A stretch of 64,000 nt of DNA from Anaerolineales bacterium. GTDB lineage: Bacteria > Chloroflexota > Anaerolineae > Anaerolineales > UBA11579. Of the stretch, positions 57,318-64,000 are shown one piece after another. The stretch lies in the NCBI GenBank assembly GCA_019637755.1, contig JAHBVC010000002.1, forward strand, positions 229,342-293,341, given 5' to 3'. Made by a program: the position numbers and the translations under genes. The notes below the pieces were generated by a model. That model worked only from the letters and a program-made list of their open reading frames with translations. It did no database searches and had not been told where the DNA came from. Numbering within the stretch: the stretch's first letter is position 1; the number at the start of each line of letters is the position of its first letter.

Positions 57318-58823
57318 ATGGGCTTTTACGTACGTCCGCGCTCTTCCTTCATGCGGCTGGCGGCCAGCTTCCTACTCATCGGCACTTTGGTGCTCCTGAT
57401 CCTGCAGCTCATCATGTACAGCCGTGACCGGGCCAATTTTCCGGCCGGGCTGGTGGTGGGCGGCATTCCCGTGGGCGGCATCAGCCGCCAGCAGGCCGCC
57501 GAGCGCCTGCTGCGCATCTATAGCTTGCCCGTGGAGCTGCGCTATGGCGAGGCGCTGATCCATATGGATCCGGCGCTGGTGGAGTTTCGCCTGAATCTGG
57601 AAGGCATGGTGGCCGCGGCCGACCAGCAGCGCACCAGCTCGCCCTTCTGGGGCGGCTTCTGGGATTATTTATGGGGCAATGTCTCCAACCCGGTGGAAGT
57701 GCCGCTGGATGCTACTTATTCCGAAGGCTTACTGGAGCGCTACCTGCGCGAGGAGATCTCGGCGCGCTACGACAAAGCCCCCGGCCCGGCCCAGCCGATC
57801 GCCGGCACCACCCAGTTCCGGCTGGGCGAACCGGGCACCACGATCAACGTTGACAGCGCGCTGACGCAGATCGAGAACGCGCTGTTCTCGCCCAGCGAGC
57901 GCCGCGTGGACCTGGTGGTGCAGCAATCCGCCACCGCCCGCCCCAACCTGCAAAACCTGCAAGTGCAACTGCAACAGATCATGGAAGTGGCCGGTTATGA
58001 CGGGATTGCCGATATTTATTTTCAGGACCTGGCCACCGGGCAAGACCTGCACTTCATTTACCGCTTAGGCAGCAACCTGCCCAATCAGCCGGATATTTCT
58101 TTCACCGCGGCCAGCTTGATGAAGGTGCCCGTGCTGGTTTCGACCTTTAAGCATCTGGATGGCGCGCCCGATATGCGCGTACAAGAACTCTTCCGCGAGA
58201 TGATCGCGCAATCCTTGAACGAAGCCACCGACGCGCTGATGAGCGAGGTGGTGGGCGGGCCGCGCGCCCCGATCAGCGTCACCGAGGATCTGCACGCTCT
58301 GGGGCTGAACAATTCGTTCCTGGCTGGTTATTTCTACTTAGGGGCGCCGCTGCTGGAGCGCTACAGCACGCCAGCTAACCAGCGCAGCGACGTCAACACC
58401 GATCCCGACCCGTATAACCAGACGACGCCCACCGACATGGGGATGCTGCTGGCCGATATTTACCAATGTGCCAGCGAGGGCGGCGGCACGCTGCGAGCGG
58501 TGTTCCCCGACCAAATCACGCAGGCCGAGTGCCAGGATATGCTGGATATCCTCAGCCAGAACCGCATCGGCATTCTGCTGGAGGCCGGCGTGCCTGAGGG
58601 TACGCGGGTAGCGCACAAGCACGGCTGGGTGACCAATCCGAATACGCAGGTGATCAACGTGATGAGCGACGCGGGCATCATCTTTACGCCCAGTGGCGAT
58701 TATGTGCTGGTGATCACCTTTTACCAACCCGTGCAGTTGATCTTTGATCCGATCGCGGCGATCTTTTCGGATCTGAGCGAAGCGGTATACAACTACTACA
58801 CGCTGCCTTCGCGCGAAGAGTAG
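57318..58823 (+). CDS. Serine beta-lactamase-fold hydrolase with peptidoglycan-binding domain
   Basis: A 501-aa exported or anchored protein. One hydrophobic segment (about 16-36), then FPAGLVVGGIPVGGISRQQAAERL, the start of the PG_binding_4/VanW-associated domain. The C-terminal half is a class A beta-lactamase-type fold: AASLMKVPVLV with S266-x-x-K269, and AHKHGWV in place of KTG. No Glu166-type region is obvious, so a cell-wall DD-peptidase-like role is as likely as resistance. The -10 TATACT lies 12 bases before this ATG, arguing against the ATG at 57294. Confidence 0.75.
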   Translation: MGFYVRPRSSFMRLAASFLLIGTLVLLILQLIMYSRDRANFPAGLVVGGIPVGGISRQQAAERLLRIYSLPVELRYGEALIHMDPALVEFRLNLEGMVAAADQQRTSSPFWGGFWDYLWGNVSNPVEVPLDATYSEGLLERYLREEISARYDKAPGPAQPIAGTTQFRLGEPGTTINVDSALTQIENALFSPSERRVDLVVQQSATARPNLQNLQVQLQQIMEVAGYDGIADIYFQDLATGQDLHFIYRLGSNLPNQPDISFTAASLMKVPVLVSTFKHLDGAPDMRVQELFREMIAQSLNEATDALMSEVVGGPRAPISVTEDLHALGLNNSFLAGYFYLGAPLLERYSTPANQRSDVNTDPDPYNQTTPTDMGMLLADIYQCASEGGGTLRAVFPDQITQAECQDMLDILSQNRIGILLEAGVPEGTRVAHKHGWVTNPNTQVINVMSDAGIIFTPSGDYVLVITFYQPVQLIFDPIAAIFSDLSEAVYNYYTLPSREE

Positions 58824-58839
58824 GCCAGCACCCTCGTCG

Positions 58840-59690
58840 GTCATTGCGAGGCATGTGCAACGAAGTTACGCTGACGAAGCAATCTTGGGTTGAATTTTAG
58901 GCAAGCAGTGCGGGGGAGATGGGCCAACAAGGATTCCTCACTGGCCTGGGTTCGGCGGTCTGGTGTGGATGTATCCACCCGTTCGGAATGACACGGCGGG
59001 CGGTATAGAGTGCGCTCCCCTGAATAACAAAGTCACGTCATTCCGAATGAGTAAAACGAGGGAGGAATCCTTTAGGGCATGCCAAAACCTTGATTGACTT
59101 CGGTGTGGCCTAAAGGATTCCTCGCTGCGCTCGGAATGACGCTACAGGGTGGGCAGGTGCAACTCCTCGCAATACAAAGTCACGTCGTTCTGGGCCGAAT
59201 TTTAGGCAAGCAGTGCGGGAGAGATGTGCCCGCAAGGATTCCTCACTGGCCTGGGTTCGGCGCTCTGGTGTGGATGTATCCACCCGTTCGGAATGACACA
59301 GTAGGCGGTGTAGAGTGCAGCTCCCTCGATAACAAGGCCACGTCATTCCGAACGAGGCCAGCGATTTGTGCTGGCCGAGGAGGAATCCTTTAGGGCATGC
59401 CAAACCTTGATTGACTTTGGTGTGGCCTAAAGGATTCCTCGCTGCGCTCGGAATGACGCTATAGGCTTTTCTGGTGTGCAGCTCCTCAAGCCGCGTCATT
59501 CCGGGCCGAATTTTAGACAGGCATCTGGGAGAGATGTGCCCGCAAGGATTCCTCACTGGCCTGGGTTCGGCGCTCTGGTGTGGATCGATATACCCGTTCG
59601 GAATGACACAGCAGGCGGAATGACGCTATAGGCTGGCAGGATGCAGCTCCCCTATAACAAAGCAGCGTCATTGCTCACCGCTATCGCCCG
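58840..59690. repeat. Tandem ~305-bp repeat array between convergent genes
   Basis: Units begin GAATTTTAG[GA]CA at 58892, 59197 and 59508 (periods 305 and 311); the third is shortened. Each holds 'AAGGATTCCTCACTGGCCTGG...GTTCGGAATGACAC', then 'GTCATTCCGAA...GAGGAATCCTTTAGG' and 'CCTAAAGGATTCCTCGCTGCG...CGGAATGACGCTA'. Same modules as 3790-4390. No gene seen. Confidence 0.85.
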
Positions 59691-59693
59691 CCC

Positions 59694-60476
59694 CTAACCT
59701 GCCAGCTTCACCGGCAGGCACATTGGCTGGCCGGTCACCGGATTCTCGATGATGCGGCTCTCCACCCCGAAGACGCGGCGCACCACATCCTCCACGATCA
59801 CGGCTTGCGGCGCGCCCTGAGCGATCAGTTCCCCTTTGTGCAAGGCAACGATGTGATCGGCGCAGCGTGCCGCATGGTTAAGGTCATGCAGCACCAGCAC
59901 GATGGTCTTGCCTTGCTGGTTGAGGTGTTGCACCAGATCGAGCACCTCGATCTGGTGGGCCAAGTCGAGAAAGGTGGTGGGCTCGTCCAGCAGGATCGTA
60001 TTGGTCTCCTGGGCCAGGGTCATGGCGATCCAGGCGCGTTGGCGCTGGCCGCCGGAGAGCGTATCCACGCTGCGCTCGGCCAGCGGCTCCAACTTGGTGA
60101 GCTGCAGGGCGTGTTGCAGGGCGGCTTCATCTTCGGCGCTCCACTGCTGGAACCAGTGTTGGTGCGGGTAGCGCCCCTGGGCCACCAGCTCGCGCACGCT
60201 CAGCCCTTCGGGCGCCACTGGCGATTGCGGCAGAATGCCGATCTCACGCGCCAACTGCTTGGTGGGCAGGCTGTGGATGGCGCTGCCATCCAGCAGCACC
60301 GCGCCCCCCTGCGGCTTGAGCAGGCGTGCCAGGCCGCGCAGCAAGGTGGATTTGCCGCAGCCGTTGGGGCCAACCAGCGCGGTCACCTTGCCCACGGGCA
60401 CCTGCAAAGTCAGCGCATCGATAATGCGCTCATCGCTATACGCCAGGCTAAGTGCTTCGGCAGAAAATGTTTGCAT
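59694..60476 (-). CDS. Iron-siderophore ABC transporter ATPase (FecE/FepC-like)
   Basis: A 260-aa ATPase: Walker [10 protein letters not shown] (36-44), Q-loop [12 protein letters not shown], signature [10 protein letters not shown], Walker B TILLDEPT and the H-loop VLHDLNHA. Last gene of the operon. Confidence 0.93.
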   Translation of the reverse strand: MQTFSAEALSLAYSDERIIDALTLQVPVGKVTALVGPNGCGKSTLLRGLARLLKPQGGAVLLDGSAIHSLPTKQLAREIGILPQSPVAPEGLSVRELVAQGRYPHQHWFQQWSAEDEAALQHALQLTKLEPLAERSVDTLSGGQRQRAWIAMTLAQETNTILLDEPTTFLDLAHQIEVLDLVQHLNQQGKTIVLVLHDLNHAARCADHIVALHKGELIAQGAPQAVIVEDVVRRVFGVESRIIENPVTGQPMCLPVKLAG

Positions 60477-60478
60477 CG

Positions 60479-61525
60479 CTAAAACCTCTCGCGGTTTTTC
60501 CAGATCAAGAACAAGAAGAACGGGGCGCCCAGCAGGGCAATGATCAAGCCACAGGGGATCTCGGCCGGGGCGATCACCGTACGCCCGATCAGGTCCGAGA
60601 CCACCACCAATGTGCCGCCCACCAGGGCCGCGATGAGCTGTGAGCCCTCATGCAGCGGGCCTACCAGGCGGCGCGCCAGGTGGGGCGCCACCAGGCCGAC
60701 GAAGCCGATGGTGCCGGCCACGGTGACGGTAACCCCCGCCAGGGCCACGGCCACCAGCAGCAGCAGGGCGCGCTGGGCGGTTACCTGGCTGCCGAGGCCA
60801 CGCGCCACCTCTTCCCCCAGGTGCAGGGCATTGAGGTGGCGTGCCAGCAAGACAGCCAGCAGCAAGCCGCCGCCGATCCAGGGCAGCACGGCGTTGACCT
60901 CAGCCCAGGTGGTGGCGTAGACCGTGCCCGCCAGCCACATCATCGCCTGCGTCACCAAGTCGATGCGGCCGAAGGTGAGCTCAAAGCCGATCAAGGCGCT
61001 CAGCGCGGCCTGCAGGCCAATGCCGATGAGGATGAAGCGCATGGGCGAATCGCCGCGGCGCCAGGCCAACAGATACAACAGCAGCGCCACCGCCAGCGCG
61101 CCCACGAAGGCCATCAGCGGCAGCAGATTGCGCGGCAGGCCGGGCATCATTATGATGAAGAACACCGCCGCCAGGCTGGCTCCGGCCGTCACCCCGGTCA
61201 GGTCCGGTGAGGCCAGCGGATTGCGGGTGATGCCCTGCACGATATTGCCGGAAACCGCCAGGGCGGCACCCACCAACCAGGCCAGCAGCATGCGCGGCAG
61301 GCGCAGATTGAGCACCACAAAGGTGTGCTGCGGTACGCCGGTATCGATGCCGAGCAGCGTGCGCAACACATCCAGCGGGGCAATTTGGAATTCGCCAATG
61401 CCCATATTGAGCACCATCGCCGCCAGGGTGAGCAGCAGCAGCGCTGCCGCCACCGCCGGCAGGCGGCCATCCAGGCGCAGTGAGAACGGCAGGCGCCGTG
61501 AACGTAAAACCAACCAGGGCGCCAT
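60479..61525 (-). CDS. Iron-siderophore ABC permease (FecD-like)
   Basis: A 348-aa FecCD-family permease with about ten segments. Signatures: [79 protein letters not shown]. Start coupled to the preceding stop (TGATG). Confidence 0.92.
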   Translation of the reverse strand: MAPWLVLRSRRLPFSLRLDGRLPAVAAALLLLTLAAMVLNMGIGEFQIAPLDVLRTLLGIDTGVPQHTFVVLNLRLPRMLLAWLVGAALAVSGNIVQGITRNPLASPDLTGVTAGASLAAVFFIIMMPGLPRNLLPLMAFVGALAVALLLYLLAWRRGDSPMRFILIGIGLQAALSALIGFELTFGRIDLVTQAMMWLAGTVYATTWAEVNAVLPWIGGGLLLAVLLARHLNALHLGEEVARGLGSQVTAQRALLLLVAVALAGVTVTVAGTIGFVGLVAPHLARRLVGPLHEGSQLIAALVGGTLVVVSDLIGRTVIAPAEIPCGLIIALLGAPFFLFLIWKNRERF

Positions 61526-62565
61526 CAGCGTTTCACCTTGGCGCGCACCAAATAGATGAACAAGGGGCCGCCCAGGGCGGCGGTCATCAGGCCGACGGGC
61601 AGCTCGAGCGGGCGCATCACCAGACGGCCGACGACATCGGCGGTGACCAGGAAGATGGCGCCGAGGATGGCGGCGTAGGGAATGATCCAACGATAATCCG
61701 GGCCGGTGAAGAAGCGCACGGCATGCGGCGCCACTAGGCCCACAAAGCCGACCGGCCCGGCCAGGGCCACCGAGGTGCCAGCCAGCACCACAGTGGCCAG
61801 CGCAGCAAGCAGCTTGACCCACAGCACGTTGAGGCCCAGGCCGCGCGCCAGATCGTCGCCCAGTGAGAGCGTGGTGATCTGGCGGCCGAGCAGGATCGCC
61901 AGTGCCAGCCCGGCCAGAATGTATACGGCGGCCGGAGCGATCAGCTCCATCTCGCGCCCGGCCACGCTACCGGCCATCCACAAGCGCACCTGGTCGTAGC
62001 CCAGCGGATGCAAGATGGCCAGCAAGCTGGTGATCGAGCCGAGGGTGGCGGCCATCGCCGCGCCGGCGATGGTGAGCTTGATCGGCGTGGGGCCGCCGCG
62101 CCCCAGCGAGCCTACCGCGTAGACGAAGGCGCCACTGAGCGCCGCGCCGGCAAAGGCAAACAGGGCAAAGCCAGATAATGAATGCACGTTGAGGAAAAGC
62201 ACAGCCACCAGCACGGCCAGTGCGGCACCGGCTTCAATCCCCAGCAAGCCGGAATCGGCCAGCGGGTTGCGCGTCAGGCCCTGCATGATGGCGCCTGCCG
62301 CGGCCAAGGCGGCGCCCACCAGGGCGGCGGTGAGGGCGCGCGGCATGCGCAGGCTGCGAATGACGAGGTGCTCGGTGTTGGTGTCATCAAAATGGGTCAC
62401 CGATTCCACCACAGTGCGCGGCGGGATCTCGGCCGCGCCGAAGGCGGTGCTGGCCAGCAACACCGCCCACAGCAGGGCGGCCATGAGCGGGAAGCCCAGC
62501 AGGCGCAAGGCATTGCCGCGCCGCGTGGCGAGGGGCGCGGTGCCGCGGGCCGGTAAGGTGGCCAT
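61525..62565 (-). CDS. Iron-siderophore ABC permease (FecC-like)
   Basis: A 346-aa paralogue: [80 protein letters not shown]. Forms the heterodimeric channel with the FecD-like protein. Start coupled to the FhuF-like stop. Confidence 0.92.
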   Translation of the reverse strand: MATLPARGTAPLATRRGNALRLLGFPLMAALLWAVLLASTAFGAAEIPPRTVVESVTHFDDTNTEHLVIRSLRMPRALTAALVGAALAAAGAIMQGLTRNPLADSGLLGIEAGAALAVLVAVLFLNVHSLSGFALFAFAGAALSGAFVYAVGSLGRGGPTPIKLTIAGAAMAATLGSITSLLAILHPLGYDQVRLWMAGSVAGREMELIAPAAVYILAGLALAILLGRQITTLSLGDDLARGLGLNVLWVKLLAALATVVLAGTSVALAGPVGFVGLVAPHAVRFFTGPDYRWIIPYAAILGAIFLVTADVVGRLVMRPLELPVGLMTAALGGPLFIYLVRAKVKR

Positions 62566-63398
62566 CAGCGTGCGCCCTCGGCCGCGGCGCGTTCGGCCAG
62601 CCACTCTTCGATGAGAGCGATGCGCTGTGGCATGGGGCGGTGCGGGCAGTTGGAGCAATAGTGCCCCTCGCCGGTTTTGTAATACAGGCAACACGACACG
62701 CGGTCGATCAGTTGGTAGCTCAGGCCAGCGTGCTCCACGCACACGAAGTCGCGTTGGCGTGCCAACTGCGTGGGCAGCGCCGCGGCGGCGCGCGCCTCGT
62801 GCAGGCTGCGCGGCACATCGCCGAGTTGTTCGCCCACCCAGGTGAAAGCTGAGCCGTAGTAATCACGCGCCAGCAACCATAGGCCGGCCACGCCGATACG
62901 CGAATTCTGGCGCAGCGCCAGGATCAACGGCTGGCAATGCGCTTCAAGCTGCTGAGTGAGATGCAGCCGCAGCGCGTCGGTATCCGGCATGGCGGTGCAG
63001 TCAGGATGGGCCGCGGCTGCGTCAGCGGCCAGGGCGGCGAAGGCGCGGCCCTGCCAGGCGATGGCAAGCAGCTCGCCGTCTGCATCGAAACGCACGGCCA
63101 GCGAGCCGGGGCGCAGATCGGGCACGCGTTGGGTGGCCAGATAGCAAGTCACCGCCACGGCCATGATGTAGAAGACGTAATGGCCAAACCACAGGGCCGC
63201 GGGCGATTGGGCGTCGGTGGCCTGGTGATGCGCGGCGCTGGCTTTGAGCAGCGGCGCCAGGTAGGCGGATTCATGCAGCTGGCTGGCGTTCAGCCAGCCA
63301 GGCTGCGCATCCGGCGTGCTGAGTAATTGCGCACGGTAGCTTTCGTTGGCGGCGCTGAGCGCCGCCAACGTTGCGACGATGGGGTGCTGCGGCATCAC
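62565..63398 (-). CDS. FhuF-like ferric siderophore reductase
   Basis: A 277-aa protein. The end has [23 protein letters not shown], the C-C-x(10)-C-x2-C [2Fe-2S] signature of FhuF, which releases iron from siderophores inside the cell. N-terminal helical IucA/FhuF-like domain. Confidence 0.88.
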   Translation of the reverse strand: MMPQHPIVATLAALSAANESYRAQLLSTPDAQPGWLNASQLHESAYLAPLLKASAAHHQATDAQSPAALWFGHYVFYIMAVAVTCYLATQRVPDLRPGSLAVRFDADGELLAIAWQGRAFAALAADAAAAHPDCTAMPDTDALRLHLTQQLEAHCQPLILALRQNSRIGVAGLWLLARDYYGSAFTWVGEQLGDVPRSLHEARAAAALPTQLARQRDFVCVEHAGLSYQLIDRVSCCLYYKTGEGHYCSNCPHRPMPQRIALIEEWLAERAAAEGAR

Positions 63399-64000
63399 TC
63401 AGTTACGGCGCCAACCACGCGTTCGATCAGCACGCCAGCCGACAGCGGCCCGCCGAACAGCCAGGTATCGCCGCCGATGGCATGCGCTTTGCCAGACTGC
63501 ACGAAGGGCAGCGTATCCCACAATTTCTGGAAGGAGCCGGAGCGATTGAGCCCGTCATCTTCCTGGATCACATAAAAGTAGTGCACGTCACCCAACTCGG
63601 TGAGTGCTTCGCTGCCCACCTCGGCAAAGCCGTACTGGGCAAACTCGCTGTCCCAGGCATTCTCCAGCCCCAACTGCTCGATGATGTTGGTGGCCATGCC
63701 CGTTATCAATAAAGAAGCGCAGATAGGCATTGTTGAGGTAAGACATCATTTGCGCCAACACGAAGGGCTCGCCGGCGTGGCCGCTGGCGGCAATCGCCTC
63801 GCGGCCCGCGGCGATCTGGGCATCCAAGCCGGCCAGCACTTGTTCGGCTTGCTCGCTGCGGCCGGTGGCCTGGCCGAGCAAGCGGAAGCTGTCTTGCATC
63901 TCTGCAAAGGTCGAGAGCGCCGGATCATCCGGATAGGGGTTGAAGGCCAGCGTGGGGGCAATCGCGTCGAGTTGTTCGTAGTAGCCCGCGGCGGTGGCCT
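63395..64000 (-). pseudogene. Iron-siderophore binding protein, frameshifted and cut by the window edge
   Basis: The first gene of the uptake operon. One frame covers ...GYYEQLDAIAPTLAFNPYPD (from the edge) through VLAQMMSYLNNAYLRFFIDN. The next frame continues ATNIIEQLGLENAWDSEFAQ to the stop at 63395 (ending ERVVGAVTE). They join if one G is removed from GGG (plus-strand CCC, 63699-63701), which restores DNGMATNIIEQLG as in FecB-like proteins. So either a real single-base insertion or a sequence error. The N-terminus lies beyond the window. Confidence 0.75.

Noticed and set aside
57318..58823. Antibiotic-resistance beta-lactamase
   Set aside because: It has SxxK but KHG instead of KTG, and a cell-wall-binding N-terminal domain; family-level call only.
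58840..59690. Possible CRISPR array
   Set aside because: Repeat units are ~305 bp with nearly identical contents and no unique short spacers; no cas genes nearby.

Overview
The window reads as a chromosome segment of a Chloroflexota bacterium, most likely class Anaerolineae. This is inferred from gene content and style: a fused heme A synthase / heme O synthase, a caa3-type oxidase operon with an A2-like subunit I, Thr/Pro/Ser-rich linkers on exported proteins, GC-rich coding sequence, -10 boxes placed directly before start codons, and large intergenic repeat arrays. No rRNA or phylogenetic marker confirms it. LAYOUT. (1) 1-8.2 kb, host: a YcaQ-type DNA glycosylase; a periplasmic-binding-protein-like lipoprotein; a pterin carbinolamine dehydratase; a YhhQ-type queuosine-precursor transporter; a mosaic repeat region; aspS with an attenuator-like leader; a membrane protein; tRNA-Leu(UAA); and a PHP phosphoesterase. 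(2) About 8.25-42.4 kb: a complete-looking 34-kb siphovirus-type prophage between the PHP gene and psuG. Almost all of it is transcribed leftward. Reading in transcription order: Cro-like regulator, tyrosine recombinase, many small (often zinc-ribbon) proteins, a primase-helicase, a ParB-like protein with a histone-like tail, terminase, portal, head morphogenesis protein, a fused protease-capsid, connectors, tail tube, a frameshifting tail-assembly chaperone, tape measure, tail tip/fibres, endolysin and holin. Rightward from about 39.5 kb lies the lysogeny module: Xre repressor, an SOS-box-like palindrome, a lipoprotein and a large serine recombinase. (3) 42.4-57.2 kb, host: psuG; a membrane protein; an L,D-transpeptidase; a PCuAC copper chaperone; heme A synthesis plus SURF1, a cupredoxin-like protein and SCO; ctaE, subunit IV, ctaD and ctaC; a Bcp peroxiredoxin; and a prenyltransferase / cupin / DinB / proline dehydrogenase operon. 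(4) 57.3-64 kb: a serine beta-lactamase-fold protein, a tandem ~305-bp repeat array, and an iron-siderophore ABC operon with a FhuF-like reductase; its binding-protein gene is frameshifted and runs off the window. HOW PARTS WORK TOGETHER. The 45.6-53.8 kb block is a respiratory module. Subunits I-IV are made with the machinery for heme a (CtaA-CtaB, SURF1) and for copper delivery (SCO, PCuAC, the cupredoxin-like protein). The 59.7-64 kb block is a siderophore uptake path ending in reductive iron release. MOST INTERESTING SIGNALS. Three exact copies and one variant of a 16-bp parS-like palindrome are spaced 8-10 kb apart across the prophage, which also encodes a ParB-like protein but no recognisable ParA. 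A ~90-bp two-hairpin RNA element with a terminator and a candidate promoter occurs twice in the prophage, before the small terminase gene and before the capsid gene. Other notable signals are the SOS-box-like operator upstream of the lipoprotein and integrase, the CCCAAAA frameshift site, an aspS leader with mutually exclusive hairpins, and a 42-bp palindrome that exactly joins two convergent stop codons.
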